This document shows positions 22,801 to 36,599 of a stretch of 64,000 nt of DNA, one piece after another. The notes under the pieces are model-generated. The model was given only the letters and a program-made list of their open reading frames with translations. It did not search any database and had not been told where the DNA came from. Numbering within the stretch: the stretch's first letter is position 1; every line of letters starts with the position of its first letter. This DNA comes from Phoebastria nigripes. Its lineage: Eukaryota; Chordata; Aves; Procellariiformes; Diomedeidae. A program made the translations under genes and the position numbers. The stretch covers positions 328,514 through 392,513 of the forward strand of contig JAYKAV010002950.1 of the NCBI GenBank assembly GCA_035582835.1, given 5' to 3'.

Positions 22801-25800
22801 TAAAAAAAACTACAAATACAACATTTGATACAGAGTGCATTGAGCTAAATTCACCTCTAGTTCAAATCCACCATGTTACAGAAAAGGTTGTTTGCATGAT
22901 ATTTTCAATCAAATTCAGAAGGAAAAAAACCAACATAAAGAATAGCACAGACATTCCTGCAATATCTGCAGCTGTCTGACCCAGGCTATCACATATACAA
23001 GTTCAGTCCTGAGCAAAAACTGTTATCACCTGCCTCAGACAGTATCCGGCTTTACTTATGCTGAGAGCAGACCCAAATTACCTCAAAAACCTGGAATGTC
23101 TGGAAGACCCCTTCCTGGGTAAGCCATGGCATCCTCACACCCACAGGGAAGGGACCATCCAGAATGTGGCAGAACTTGAATAACTGAACTTCCCCAGCAC
23201 ATGCTATATACATCAGTATGGGAGAGGAACTGCTTCGTGGGGGAGGTTCAAGATGAAGGAGGTCAGCTGCTTGAAAGAGAAAGTAGAGGTCTGGGAAAAG
23301 GAAGGCGAGGGAGAAATATGGGGAGAAACTGAGACNGCTGTGCCTCAAGGCAATGGGCAAGGGAGATGGAGGGTGGGTTTGAGGAGGAGAGAGAAGGAGA
23401 GATCCCCACCCCTTATTTCTCAGAACCATCACCACAAGCACTTTAAATCTCACTGACCCTTTTGTTTCACCAGTACCTGCCCACCCTACTTAGACAGACC
23501 TTCCCAGGTCTTTACCTCACTCCAGACATCCAAATCTGTCACTGCCCCTTGCACTGAGAATCTGCTTTAGCACCACATGGAAGTTAACTTTGCCTGTACT
23601 ACCGAGAAGCCTAGGAGAAGATCCATTGGTAGGGAAAACTCCTTAAATACCAAAGACAGCTATAGTTTTGAAACACTGAGGAAATCTCAGTGGGCTTTTC
23701 AGAGCATTGGCTGCCAGCTTTCATAGAACTGGCTGAGATCTTCCATTCTGGACACTCACAAGGCTGCAGTGTTTGGTCCCACTTGCAGCTGTTCCCAGAG
23801 TGATTTAAGTCTTAAGAGCCTCAGAAGAGTCCAGACACTGCCCTGGCTTGGAGTGTCTCAGTGCAATTTTGTGTGAGGAGGCAATTCAGTAAAACCTTCT
23901 TGGGAAATGAAATTCCTGTTTCACAATGTCTCCTGGATTGAGTACTGACCCCATGGACCTTCTTATGGCTTAACCCTGCCCTTTCCCCAGGCCGGGGGCA
24001 GGAGGGTCCTCTGGGACTCCATTCTGACTCTGTGCAGGCACCTGACAGTGTGCCTGGGCATGAAAACACAATTCTGCACAGTGTTTTTAATACCTTCCCC
24101 AGACCAAACTCCCCTCAGCTTTGCTGATCCTTCCCTGGTGGTGTACTGAAGGTGTTTTTGTTTTCAGGAAGGCAGGTCGCTCTCTGCTTCGTTTACCCTC
24201 AAGGTGAACAGCACAGGTACTGCTCTTTGAAAACATCTGAAACTTAATCTGTCACAGGATTCCCACCATCAGCCCCCTCAGGTGGCTCATATCTGTAGCT
24301 GAGAGATTGCCTGCTTGCTTATCGTTCCCATACAGCCCTGCCTTGGAAAACTGACTTGCTCTGGGTGGAAACCTTTTGTTTGTCCACAAATGGTCCACTT
24401 GAGATGATTAACAGCCCTCTGCTATTACTCCTGGGTTAGGGTTAATTCAAGATGATGCAGGAAAACCTTGAACAGACAGACAGAGCTTGCAGACTGAGAC
24501 CTAAATCACACAGAGCCCAGGCAGAAATCTTAGGCTGCAGACAGCACCTCCAAACCTCCGGCAGCCAACCCTGCAGTGGGAACAGAGAAGGGGTGAGGAG
24601 CCCTGGAGCCTGCTCAGCCACCTGTTAAAGACCCTGCAAGCCAGAAGTTGCAGACCCAGGGACATGGGCACCGGGGGCTCCTGGCTGTGGGGCAGCCTAG
24701 GAGGAAAACCTTGGAGTTTTGTTATTAGATACCATATTAGATGCTATTAGATTCCATACATTTGTTTTCCTGTTCAACTAATATTCATTCTTCTTAGTGT
24801 CACCCAGAATCTCAGCATAAGGGAGTAGGAAAGCCACGTTTGTGCCTCTACGGTGGCTGCCAACGCTCCACCAAAAATCTAGCACTTTCTTTCATTCAGT
24901 GTCATCGAGCCCAGCAGCAGCTGGGCTCCCACTAAGCACAATGTGCTCACTACTCTGCCTGCAGATTACTCCACACATACTTGATCCTTTATTTTAAAAG
25001 AGATTTATCTGTCTGTGTGTGTGTGTGTGTGAGACAGTGAAAGAAAATACCANAACACCTTTCTTCTTCTTCTTTTACTTTCTTGTCTTTTAGTACTTTG
25101 AAAGAAAATCCAAAATAATTTACTCATGCCTATTTTTTACAGTTTCTTCATTGACAATAACAAAGTTCTCGTTAGACCCATGAGTGGGAGGTTGTATGGT
25201 TTTTGCCAGAAGCTGGCAAATCAACCTCTTTCAATTTTAGTTGGAAAAATGAGCTAAACAGGGTTTCTTTGTTGTTTTTTTTTTTTTTCTTAATAATCAG
25301 CCTCATTTTTTAAAACCTCATCATATTTTTGTACAAGGGGGAAAAAAGTAAACTCAGCTTTTCAGTTAAAAGATATGGATATCATTTGCAAAAATTAAAC
25401 CAGAAGCCAGTTCACACAGCTCACCACCTTGCACAGTCATTCATAAAGTGACCACTTTAAGACACGCTCAGTGTTTTACTTTGGTAAAATTTCATGTCAG
25501 CAGTCACTCCATATGTGAAGGGGATTTACAAGAGAGAAAACATTCCCTGCACACTAAAATTCAACACCTTTCACAAACATTTCAGGTTGTTTGAAATTGT
25601 TCCAATTTCCATTATCTTGTACAGTCACAGCATTTAGAAACAAGAAAGATTGGAGTAAAATGCAAAGGAAGTTAAAATGTCAGAGGTCCCCAAAATAAAA
25701 GCAGTGTAAAACAAAGAATATCAAGTGAAAAATCTCAGTAAGCTTTCTGCACAGCAGTTACAAATGAGGTTTCATCAGGCAGTTTAGGTAGCCCAAGCTG

Positions 25801-26150
25801 CTTTTATCACTTGGGGGTTTTTTGTTTTTATTTTTCAGTGAGCTGGAGACCAATCCTAATTCTAACAAAACTTTAAAGTGTATGTGTGACAGAGGAAGGT
25901 CCTGTGCATGTTAAATTTCTTTTAGGCAGTTTCATCAGTCTATTAGAGCAAAGACAGAATTTCTAAATTGTCAAAAAGATGCCAGTTTCTGGCTTCCGTA
26001 GGATAAGCCAGTCTTTTCAATTAGGACAAAACCCACCACTACATAATAGTCTTTACAGGCTCATAAACCACCATACCACCCAAGATGTTAACAAGCTGGC
26101 ATGTTTTGAGCATCAAAGATAGAGAGGAAACTGTGTTTACATGTTTGGCA
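19861..26150. other. Unique non-coding sequence, no recognised gene
   Basis: Average composition with frames of up to 133 codons (23052-23453 minus), none recognised. A short, conserved-looking AT-rich stretch surrounds CAGTACGTAATTAAGTC near 20299. A slightly GC-rich patch covers roughly 23950-24720. Simple sequence includes (TG)9 at 25014-25031, a T tract near 25275-25290 and a C-rich patch near 22178-22189. No transposable elements seen. Confidence 0.55.
25014..25031. repeat. (TG)9 dinucleotide microsatellite
   Basis: A perfect TG run, preceded by GTC and followed by AGACAG. Short and probably polymorphic. Confidence 0.9.
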
Positions 26151-26476
26151 CAAAAACTAATGAGGAAAGTCAATTGGCCCTTTGTCTTGAGGGTCTGAAG
26201 AGCTGCGCTCTAATGTTTGGTTTCTTGGTTGGCACTTGTTCAAGTAATCACTCGTGGCCTGACAAAGCAGCACTTGTGTTTTATTAGTGGCCATGCTGAA
26301 CTCTCCTGCCTGGGCTGTGTTGTCTCTCAATAGAGTGCTGCACCAGAGGGCACACTTATTTGAAAACACTAAATCAGAGCATGATGATCTTTGCCCGACA
26401 AATACAACCAAGAGAACAGAAAAAAATGTTGACAACAGCTCTCCTTTTGTTAGAGAAAGTGAGGAAACAACAACTG

Positions 26477-26499
26477 GTGTGTGTGTGTGCGTGCGTGTA
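26477..26499. repeat. Alternating GT/GC tract
   Basis: A 23-base perfect purine-pyrimidine alternation, mostly GT with GC steps near its 3' end. Such tracts can adopt Z-DNA under supercoiling. Confidence 0.8.
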
Positions 26500-27633
26500 A
26501 AAACAGTCCTGAAACACCAGTGACAAAAGCAGCAAAACTTTGTTCCCGCGATGAGACGCTCAGAGCCAACTGCATTCGCTCCATCCTGGAGAACAGCACA
26601 TTGGCAAGGCTAAAATTCATGTTGCTCACAGGTGGGAGAGCAGACATAGCATTTTCAATGTGTTGGGTCAGTCTGGCACAGGCGACAAAGGTACAGGCTC
26701 ATGAAGAAGTAGTATAGTCCAAAGAATTTGAAAGTCACTGTTTCATCTGCTTGAGCCAGGTAAAAGGCAAACCCTGGAGGGTCGGGCTTCTTTATCGGGT
26801 AAAACTCAAACCTTCAACTGTCAAACACTTTAAAAAGCACAAACTTGTCAGCAAAATTGGGCTGAGATTCGTGATTTGGGAAATTGGACTTTCTTGTGAA
26901 ACTGTTGGTACTCCTTGCCAGAAAGATGATAACAAACTCGCAAACTCTGACTCACGGCAACAGTCCCACTGACAGTAAGAGATAATTGCGTGGAGACAAA
27001 TTAGCTGTTCCACTTACGATGTCTGTAGGTAGGAACCTTCACCAGTCTGGAGGTGGGAAAAAAAGTGTCCAGAGGGATACAAAAATGAAAAACGATGATT
27101 AAATTGAAGATCCTTTATCTTGGGCTATTTTGTTTAAACCATCTTTTCCTGTCACATAGAATCTTCTACATAGGATGTCTAGAACGTATACAAGTTTTGC
27201 TACAAAGTTTCACATGCCACCTCCATTTGATTTCACTAATTTGACCAGACCATCCACTTTTAATGTAACTACCTATAGATATGTTAGATATATGTTTAAG
27301 AATCTCCAGTTTTGTAGCTCTAATCTCAGGCATTTTCTAAAGTTGTGAGGGGGTGAAACAAATAGCAGGTGGTTTCTGTTTAAAATACATTTTTAAAGGA
27401 CAAGAAAAAATCTTATTAATTGTTGTTTCAGTGATAATTGAGTCTGAAATGAAATAAATATCATATTAAAACCTTATATATGAAGAACTATTTTTGTTTT
27501 CACATTTCAGTATATGGAATATAATTTTGAAATTTTTCCTGTATTAAATCCATGACTATTCACAGTCATATTACAATTTAAATTATATAAATGGAAAAAA
27601 AGGGAATATAATAGTGAAAGAAGTTGTGTCAGG

Positions 27634-27688
27634 CAAAAAACAAAAACAAAAACAAAAACAAAAACCAAACAAACAAAAAAAAAACAAC
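27634..27688. repeat. (CAAAAA)n microsatellite, A-rich
   Basis: Five CAAAAA-type units followed by CAAAC variants and an A10 run. On the minus strand it produces a Phe/Cys-rich open frame (part of 27583-27831), which is a by-product of the repeat. Confidence 0.9.
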
Positions 27689-30600
27689 CAAGAATGCGGT
27701 CTCTGAGTTTTCATGCAACGATCTTCTGATGGGTTAAAACTCCCCAGGTAGGCAAGAAGATCAAAATATGGCTCACTACACCCTTTCAAAAACACTTGTG
27801 ACATCTCAAACAAGCTGAATATTACACCCATTATAAGTCAACAGTCTCTAAACTTGTCCTGCCACCAAAATCATTAACCGATCTGTGAAATCCTGTAACA
27901 ATTCTGGAATCGTACCTGAAGGACAACAAATTGTGTTTGCAGTAACTATGTGTCTGAAGAGTCAGTTTTTCTTAATTTTTGTATGAGATTCTGGGCACAG
28001 TTTTTGGCTTTCAAAGACATTTTAGTTAATAAATGTCGTCTCCAGCTCAAGACGATCAAGTTGCAGCAGGTTATATGTGGCATATAATACTGCATTGCTT
28101 GTCTAATAAAACTCCAGTGGAATGGGTATAGTAAAGCATTTCTGCATTCAGTTAGATCTTGGCAGCTGCCTCTTATCTGTCCGGAGACTAAACTCTGGCT
28201 CAGGAGAATACATTGTAGGATTATTTCAGGGCACTGCAAAGGATGTGCTACTTTGACACAAAATATATATTCTTACTGTAGTCTTCAGGCTCCTTGGCAC
28301 GCTCCTCCAACGCACTCCCTCGGGAGGTAACTCACAGTGAGTGCTCGTTTGCACTTTTTAACCTGTCCTCTGTTGAATACTTAGGGGTTCAAGATTAAAA
28401 TCCAGCTTTAGCAGGAACTAGTATCTGCCCAATGAAGATGCAAATAAAGAACTCCATAATTTTTTTGTGAACTGAGTCCAATATAGCCCCCTGTGTATAT
28501 CCCCTTAAAATGTTAAAATGATAGAATTTTGGTATTTGACTCTGTTTTGGAGAACAAAATAGACATTATTTCTCTATTCTATAGCAAAGTTTCTTTCTGT
28601 CACACAGTCTCAGGAATCAAGCAATCCCCTTAAGAGTAGTGTGGGAACTGAATGAGTAAATGCAATATATAGCTGACACTGAACCTTTTGAAAAACAGTC
28701 TCTGTTAATTCAGACCTGTCAATACTTAAGTTTATCTAGGAGACCAGCAGTTTCCATATTCTGTTTTTGTTTGCTCCTCTAAAATTTTCCATTTATTTCA
28801 GCAATTACAACACATTTTTTCAAACATTTCACAAGCCTTTCCTTGTCTTAAGGGAAAGAGCATAGTACTCCCCATTGGCTTAGGGATTATTATTAACTCC
28901 TGCNTTGCAGCGGTGTGAATTACACTTTAAAACATAAATAAGGCATGTAGCAGATAAAACAGCATAAATAAATTTTCATTATTTCCTCCAATTTTAGATC
29001 CAACTGGTAATCAATTTCTTAAATTTCTGCACTTTTTGTCCCCACTATTTCTGTGTGGTTTAGATGATTTAAAAATTATTCCAGTGATTTTTGATAACTA
29101 TTTATTACAGATACTGTTTTGGGTTTACAAAAGACTAATTGCATAGTGCTTCATATGGACAGCTTAGATGCATTTCTTTTATAAACAGGAATTATACATT
29201 GATTATTGTTTCATTCTAACAATAGTAGTCAGAATTAAGTCGTGCATGTAGAGGCTCTGCTGAGAAAGCTGCATACTTGAACAATCACAAAGGATAAAAG
29301 AAATTAAATACTTTAACCCCAGCTTTAATTATCCTCTGTAAAATATACTTATTTCTTATTTCCCTACTCTTTAATTTTTTCCAAACATTTCCAGGGAAAA
29401 CACTGGGTTTCTATTTTTTCATTGAAAAGTGAATCTCCTATTTTCAACTGATGTGTTTATAACCTGCTAATATGGTACGAGCACAGACACATGGAAATTA
29501 TTTGCTTTGTGAATTCAAATTTTAAAAAAATATATATCGTTGAGAGCAAGTTTTTGTGGTGCTCGTGTAGTATTAATACAAGGCAAATTCAGTAAAGGCA
29601 AAGTCCTCAGCACCTACACCTATAAACATTCCTTGCTAGTACAAAAAACAAGTTTTTTACCTATAAAAGAAGGAAAACAGAATCACCCCCTTTCAACATG
29701 AAGCTTGTAACTGAGTGTAGCACTTTGCAATACAAGTTATTTCCTGGAAGTTAAATTTATGACATGCTGGACTAAAGTGAGCGAAGAAGTGGTATCACAC
29801 TATCACACTGTGACAGATACCTATAAAGGATATGATTCCACAGCACTGCCAGCAGAATTATGAAGAATAGAAAATGTTTTCAGGAATGGCCATTTTTACC
29901 CTAAGCCTTCATGGAGTTTAGAGACACAGGAATTTCAGTGCTAAAAAAGTAAATGTGGAAAATATCTATTTTATCTCTGCTGTTTACACCAATGGAAAGA
30001 TAGGTTCACCATGACAGTAGAATTATAACAATACAGTTCTTTCCTTAGACTTTCTTTGTTGGAAATATCTCTGTGCAGAAGAACAGATAAAGTTAGCACC
30101 AGTATGCTTCCTAATAGTGAATCTTCTGCAACAGGGCTCTAGCCATTATTATAAATATGAATGCCTCTATGGATATATTTGTTCTTGGACACAGTTGGTA
30201 ATGTAGTGCCTGAATCAAATGAAAATAGGAATAAAATATTGCTATATCATCTGAAAATCAGCGGCACTTATGTGATACAACAGTACAAATCTCTGGACCT
30301 AGCAAAATGGAGATATTCATGAAAATACCTCCNGTATATAAACTTAATCAACTTCCACAAATATACTATTTAGTCCTTTATTTTGCAGCAATTTCCTGTA
30401 AGACCTAGAAAATCTCTCTACACTTCTAAAACTACCTGTTTTCAAAAGACAAAATACCAGAACACTGATTTTCATCTAACCTTACTCAGACAAAGCTCTC
30501 ATTATCTTCATTAAGAACTTGCCATTAAACCAAACATCTAAACCAAGGTGCCGAAATCTAGACTACTAAATCCAAATATGGGTACCTAACAAAACCAACT

Positions 30601-33600
30601 TGATTTTCAGACTGTGACTGCCCAGAAATCCTACTGATACGATGGAAAACAGAAGTCAGAATCTTCAGATGTTTATGTTTTAAGATAATTTATGGTCTTA
30701 ATTACAAGCACTCCCATTTCAATGTTTTGAACAATTTCTGCATGAATCTTTCCTTACATCTTTTTATTAGTTAACCATTTTTCTTTGGTCTTAAGCTTTG
30801 AGCTTTGCAAGCTCAAAACATACCCTTTACTTAGGCAAATTATTTTTCCAGTGGCAGCATACTGAAGTGTCCCATTCCTAATGCCAGGGCAGCAATGCAA
30901 ATTCATCCAAATAAATTACAGTTAACCATTCACAACTGGTGTAGACATGGGAGACAGACTTACTGAAGTACATATTTAAAACAGTCTTTTTTGTCCACAT
31001 GGCACAGTCAGAGCTTTTAAATTGAACCAAACTCAGGACATGGCTTATCTACTTTGATCTGCCTTTAATTTCCTAACAGAATATGTGCTGGTGGTAAATG
31101 AGAGGTATGCATGCATTCAGAAAAATATGCGTTTGCCAGGAAGACCTGGAGCAGTGGTTTCAGTTTCCTCTTTCTTGCAAAAGGTAATGGACTATATCCA
31201 CTCTGTCCCTGAAAAGACCTGGCAATGAGGTCTCGGAAATAGTAAACAGAGTGAGAATCCTCTGGCCAAGATGTGTTCGCGGAGTTGCGAGGATGGGCAC
31301 AGGCTGATGGAGGCACTTTGCTTCCACCAGCAGCTGCTTGGCCTTCCCACTCCTTCATCTTAATCACCCTGCCCATAGAGCTCCTCGCAATGCAAATCCC
31401 GGTGCTATAGAGGAGTGTGACGTGGGCAGCTGAGGTCTTTCTTCCTTGCAAAAAGAAGGAAATCTGCTTGTGGAGGGTGCCCTCCATGCTTGGATGAATG
31501 GATAAGCATCCTCCCTGCACACATACTGCCCTCAGTTACACCAACTGAACATCATCATTTTGTTGGTCTAGGAAAGTAGGGACCTGAACACACAGCAGTC
31601 ACTTGGTCTGTCTGAAATAAGGCTTATTATTGCATAACATGTGACTCTCATCTTGAAGGGTTTTAGTCTAACGTATAAGCAAATCAGACACAAGCACAAT
31701 ACTGTGGGTGTTACACAGAGCCTTAATTCCTGCACTCCCGAAGGTCCTGTACGCTTTGAGAATAGCCCCGACGGACAAAAGCTCTAAGCCAGGTTTCTGA
31801 ATAGAAAATCCACTTCCTGCAAGTTCGATTAAGCTAGCTAATTTTCAGTCAAACACACTAATTTCCAGACAGGTTCTTCTGATGTTTTCCCTCTGTTTGC
31901 AATTTGCATCTTTAAATAGCTTGGTGTTTCAAAGCAGCGGAGGTAGTAAGGTCACAAGGTTTTATGTTAAATAGCAACATCCTCAGCTTTTTAAAGAAGA
32001 AACAGAGAGCAGCTGATCTGATGGCGCATAATTTTCTTTCTTTCCCTTTTTCTCTTTGGGGTGAGAAAAAGGAAGGATTGGAGCTTCTTATGGATCACAG
32101 ACATTTTATTCCGGAAGAAAGAGCAGATCTATAGGTCTTTGTGCTCTCGAAAGCAACACAGAATCACAGGTGTTCTTGATTATCAAGAAATCTTCTTCTT
32201 TTCTAATGGTTTCCCCTTCTCTCCCTGAGAACAGCAGGTCATCTTTCCGGCGTGAATATCTCATTTTAAGAGGCACAATATTCAATCTTAAAAGGAAAAT
32301 TTTAAATAAAGGTATACTTTGAATTTGAAGATTAAAAAATATGCTTGGCAACATTCAGTATGCCAGAAAGCAGGGCTGTGCTGACCTATCCAGGGTAAAC
32401 AGTGATAGTAAACAGATGTTTCTCAATTAATTCTGCCTGCGCTCTGTTTCCATATTTGAGGAACAGTGGTAACAACACAGCAAATAAAGTGTGACGCAAA
32501 GACACCTTCATTCAGTCTTTCTCCCGATAAAATTGTTTTTTTTTCCCCCCCTGCCTTTTTTTATGGTCACACAAAGTGAATTTGTGGNCTATAGCTACCC
32601 TGAAGCAGTTTTTCGTGCCTTGGGAGGCTGGCTGGTCACTGGGTTTGGAAAAGCCTGAATCTCATAGCTCCAAGCAGTTTTGACAGTTGCTGAAGACACG
32701 TATCAGTAAATACTCTAAACTGAACTTAGCACTGCATCAAAGGCTCCCGAGCCGAGCTACCCTGGCAAAGCTGTTCTCAGCCCACCAGGGCTCTGGGACA
32801 TGCAGCCTCACACTGGAAACACTGCTGCTGAATTGCTCTGTGGCTCCGCATCCACCAGATTGAAAATCAGTTTACGTGCGTTTTTATCTCACAAACATAC
32901 ACGCACATAAATTTGAGAGGGGCGCAGCAAGAAACCCTGAATATCATGAAAATCATCGCTGAAAGCAATGGCTTTTGTATAATTACATGTGTTCATACAT
33001 GTAGGTATGAATGTACGGATGAGTGAATATGGGATGCATATATCGATAGGTAAAACAAAGTTGGAGTAAATGCAGTGTTGCCTATACCTCACATTACAGC
33101 TAATACTGAGAGTGATATATCTAAAAGGCTCATGTAGTCATAAGGTTGTCAGTTTTAAAACACTGATAGATAGGAAAATGACAAGGTACTCCTGGAGACA
33201 GGGAAAACATGCTTTGCCAGATGCACAGAGGAAGATACAGATGTTCTGACCTATGTGGAAAAAGATAAACAAAATATAAATCTCCATTTTGAAGGAAATA
33301 TAATTGTAATTTTATCACTGAGGCCTCTTTGGGAAAAAATGTAGTTTATGATGCATTGCACTCTTGCTTTGCTTACAAGTCAGCAGCTTCAATTAAGACA
33401 AGAGAGTTGGAAAATTTAATTCAGTTTAATTCATTATATATTTTTCGCTTTCCAGAGAGCCATGTGATGTAGTAGAAGATAAGAAACCATGTCTTGTCAT
33501 TCAATATTTATTAAGCAAACTAAAATAGCCTGTTTTGTAGGGAAAAAAAATCATTTTGCCTGTCATACTAGAATGTAGGGCCAGTCTGATCTGTTGTATA

Positions 33601-36066
33601 GTCTCACTGAACCCAGTGACTTTGAAGTATATTGTGTATACAGATGTCTTGCTGCAAGCAGTCCTGTACTATCAGCATGTGTGGAGACCAGCATGAACTT
33701 GCCATTCAGAGGAATGCAGGGCTGTGAAGAAGGGGTGAGAAATCTGTTATCTTTTCTTCCTTATTTAGGTGCTGCAGGAGAATATGAAAGTAGTTCAATA
33801 AGGCAAATGATCCAAGAACAGTTCTTTTGAGTATGTCCTGATGTGTGCAAACATGACATATTTAATTAGTATTACATTCTATCTCTTATAAGAAATCCAA
33901 GATTTGAGATAGGATAATTATCTTTTAACAACATACAGCTGCTAAACTTCTCAGGAATGTGGTACCCAACATTGGTTCTTAGAGCACATCACAAATAACC
34001 ACTTTCATAGCAGAACATTTATAAATGTCACGTCATGGAAGAGAAAAGCTACTGTAGAAAAAGGGAAACATTTTCATTCTTATAGATAAAGCAAGGTCTC
34101 AGAACCTCACACCTATGCAGCAAGCAAATGTGATTAAAGGCAGAACAAACAAGCAAAAACCTTGCATTAAATAGATCATGAATTTGCTTGTGGGTCTGTA
34201 ACAGATGTGTTACTAAGGATGCTTTGTTTATCCAGTTGCAAGATTGTTGAAGAGAATCATTCCAGAGATGCTGCTTATCACGCTTTTAATTCTGCTCAGG
34301 CAAAACTGTTAGCTTTGAAAAAGCAATTTTTTTTGGCCCTACTCTATCTGGCTGCACAGAATTTTCAAAGCACCACAATGTTGTAAAAAATGCCCTTTTA
34401 ATCAGATTACCCTTGGCGAACGTCCCAAACTCAGGCTGAAGTGCAGTGCTTGTGGTTTCTCAACAGCTTACACTAAGCCTGCACCATGGAAATAATCTAC
34501 TTTTAAAACCCAGGAAACAAATCGACTGCACTAAGGACATAAGTCGCTGTCATTAGGGAGTGATTAAGCTAAACATTTTTATACACTCTGGTAGCCCAGT
34601 TTCATATTGTGTACCTCTGTGCTGAGAGAAAGAATGGCACCCCAAATGACTGCTTGTTTGATTCAGCCACCCCAAAAAGATCTGGTCTTACACAAATTAA
34701 ACTTAATTTCCCCTAATAATCACAAAAGAAAAAAAGAGGGGGAAGAGAGAGAGAGAATTGCTTTTAATGAATTAGAAAATACAGTAAAATCAGCTTTACA
34801 AGCAATCATCCAACTGAGGATCGTGAGTTTGATTAAAGACTATACACGATATTTTTTGACACACATTAGCCTCTCCTAAAAATCCTGTCACCTTATATTA
34901 GATTACTGTTACTTGTTTTATGCAAACATATTTCCTTTAATACATAATTTATATTGGAAATTCTGTGTGTTTTTGAAGAGGCAGCTACCAGTTTTACAGT
35001 TTACCATTATAATGCCATGTCTTCAGCTTTCTGTGATGTCGTATTTTTCATAGTGGGAAAGTACAACATCGAGATGTTTGAACAGAAATTACTCCACCTC
35101 CCCCAGTTTTCCTCTAACAAAACTGTAAAAAAAGAACATGGATCTGACTCTATCTAATCAAATTATCTGGTGTCTGAGACAACCTTGCTATTTTGGTACA
35201 CACAGATCCTAAAGAAGAAAGGATCTAGATGTCAGATCCTGGTGCATGAAGAGCAGAAGGTGTGTTTGCAGGAGGGAGGGAGGGCCGTTTTTGTTTTCTG
35301 CAAAAGTCTGAGCTCAGGTCTGACATAGATGGAATGTTCAACTGGTCTAAGGTACAAATCAGGTCCATTCTTGATCCCTACTTTGGACATTCTGCTGATA
35401 GTTCATTTCTAATTTATGAAACATGTCATTAATCCTCAATCTGTCAGCCTCTTTTTGACAATAATTCAGTCTGACAGTTGAAGGATTAATATTTATTAAA
35501 CACCCTGTACTTTAGAAGTCAAAGAAATGCTCAATTCATTTCCGCGGCAAAATCTTCCAACTCGTAGCAAGCACTACCCCCAATCCCTTCGTGCTCCCTA
35601 AAAGCCAAATAAACCCAAATGACAACACAATAGGAATAGCAGATGACCAAGAGAAACACAAGAGAAACAAAACAAAAAGAAAAAAAAAGTAATTACAAGT
35701 AANCCTTCAAAAGACTTGATAGTGGATTCATTTAAGGTATTCCTCTGCCCAAGCGTATGTTTTCTCACTCTTCCTTCCCCTTCCAGCCCTCCCCCTCCCT
35801 TCCCCACTCATAAATAATTCATAACCTGATAAATATGCAATTTCAAAAAAGTGCAGACATGGCAGCACTGCATTAAAAAAAAAAAAAAAGGCTTGTGCTT
35901 TTCACACAGAAGACCTGAGCTGCACTTAACGGATGACAGATTTTCCAGTATTCAAAAGCTGTATTATATATATGATAGGAGTGAGACGGTATTTCTGGTC
36001 TGATTCCTTGCTAGACGTGTTGTGAATTGTCGGTGGAAAGCTGTAACATAAAACAAATGGTGTTGT

Positions 36067-36117
36067 TGGTTTGGTTTGGTTTGGTTTCTTCTTTTTCTTT
36101 TCTTTCCTTTCCTTTTT
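36067..36117. repeat. (GGTTT)n followed by a polypyrimidine tract
   Basis: Four GGTTT units run directly into an uninterrupted pyrimidine tract of C and T (about 36085-36117). Two overlapping minus-strand frames of 63 and 82 codons cross it and owe their Lys-rich part to it. Confidence 0.85.
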
Positions 36118-36179
36118 GAAAGAAAAGATGAGGTGAAAAGCAACGATGTTCCCACCGTTTAAAGTTTGTCTCACTGCAT

Positions 36180-36560
36180 GTTTTCAGGTCATTATAAAAT
36201 TAGGGATTGAGTACAGCTGGAGAAGGAGCGCAGCCACACGCTTTCTCACGTAGCCAGTGTAGAATTTGCAGGTAGCGCACGTGCCGTACGTAATTCTCCG
36301 GTGATCCCACCGGGAAGGTCTCCCTCCTCCCAGAGTCCCCCTAAGCGGTGGCCACTTACGGGCCATCGTGGGAACGCTCTTCAGGGGCCGATTTCACAGG
36401 CTCAGCACAAAGTGCTCTGCCTGCTGCTTGCACGCAGGTAAAGCCCACCCGAAGTAAGACGCAGGATGAGAAGCGGAGCGGAGTACCTCCATTTTGTGGG
36501 CTAATTTCTTGATTACCAGGCTGAAACAAAATGGAGGGAAGACTTTTTTTTTTTTGCAAA
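36180..36560. promoter_or_regulatory. Small GC-rich, CpG-containing patch
   Basis: Surrounded by AT-rich DNA, this 0.4-kb stretch contains a cluster of CpGs (for example GGTAGCGCACGTGCCGTACG, CTCCGGTGATCCCACCGGG, GAGAAGCGGAGCGGAG), a CACGTG E-box near 36278 and AAAATGGAGG/CCTCCATTTTG motifs in opposite orientation near 36487-36494 and 36529-36538. Isolated CpG-retaining patches in bird intergenic DNA are often promoters or enhancers. Inference only. Confidence 0.35.
36360..36520 (-). other. Possible internal exon on the minus strand
   Basis: Read on the minus strand, CCATTTTGTTTCAG gives a good acceptor (AG at plus 36521-36522), and CCC|GTAAGTGG a near-ideal donor (GT at plus 36358-36359). 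One frame is open across all 161 bases and stops at a TAA inside the donor. The roughly 53 residues resemble nothing I know. It lies inside the CpG-containing patch, which modestly raises the chance that it is transcribed. It may be an lncRNA exon or a coincidence. Confidence 0.2.
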
Positions 36561-36599
36561 AGCAGCTCAGGGCTGGCGTGACAGAAGAGACAAAGTATC

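Larger units (their letters stand above)
26151..36060. other. Unique AT-rich non-coding sequence, no recognised gene
   Basis: The longest frame is 151 codons on the minus strand (31065-31520). It has no recognisable domain and no splice or promoter support. Simple sequence occurs at 26477-26499 (GT/GC alternation), 27634-27688 (CAAAAA repeats), 34739-34754 (GA-rich) and 35874-35889 (A run). Conserved-looking non-repetitive stretches near 26220-26460 and 34440-34600 are noted as findings. No repeats of known families seen. Confidence 0.55.

Noticed and set aside
22855..22875. GTTCAAATCCACC resembling a tRNA T-arm
   Set aside because: No matching A box, anticodon stem or acceptor stem can be folded around it.
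24433..24444. GGGTTAGGGTTA, two telomere-type units
   Set aside because: Two units are expected by chance in a window of this size; there is no longer interstitial telomere array.
27583..27831. Minus-strand frame with a repeated Phe-Cys run
   Set aside because: The run is the translation of the (CAAAAA)n microsatellite.
34070..34130. Possible further MIR relic (ATAGATAAAGCAAGGTCTCAG)
   Set aside because: Only a few scattered positions agree with the MIR core and the key CTTGCCCAAGG word is missing.
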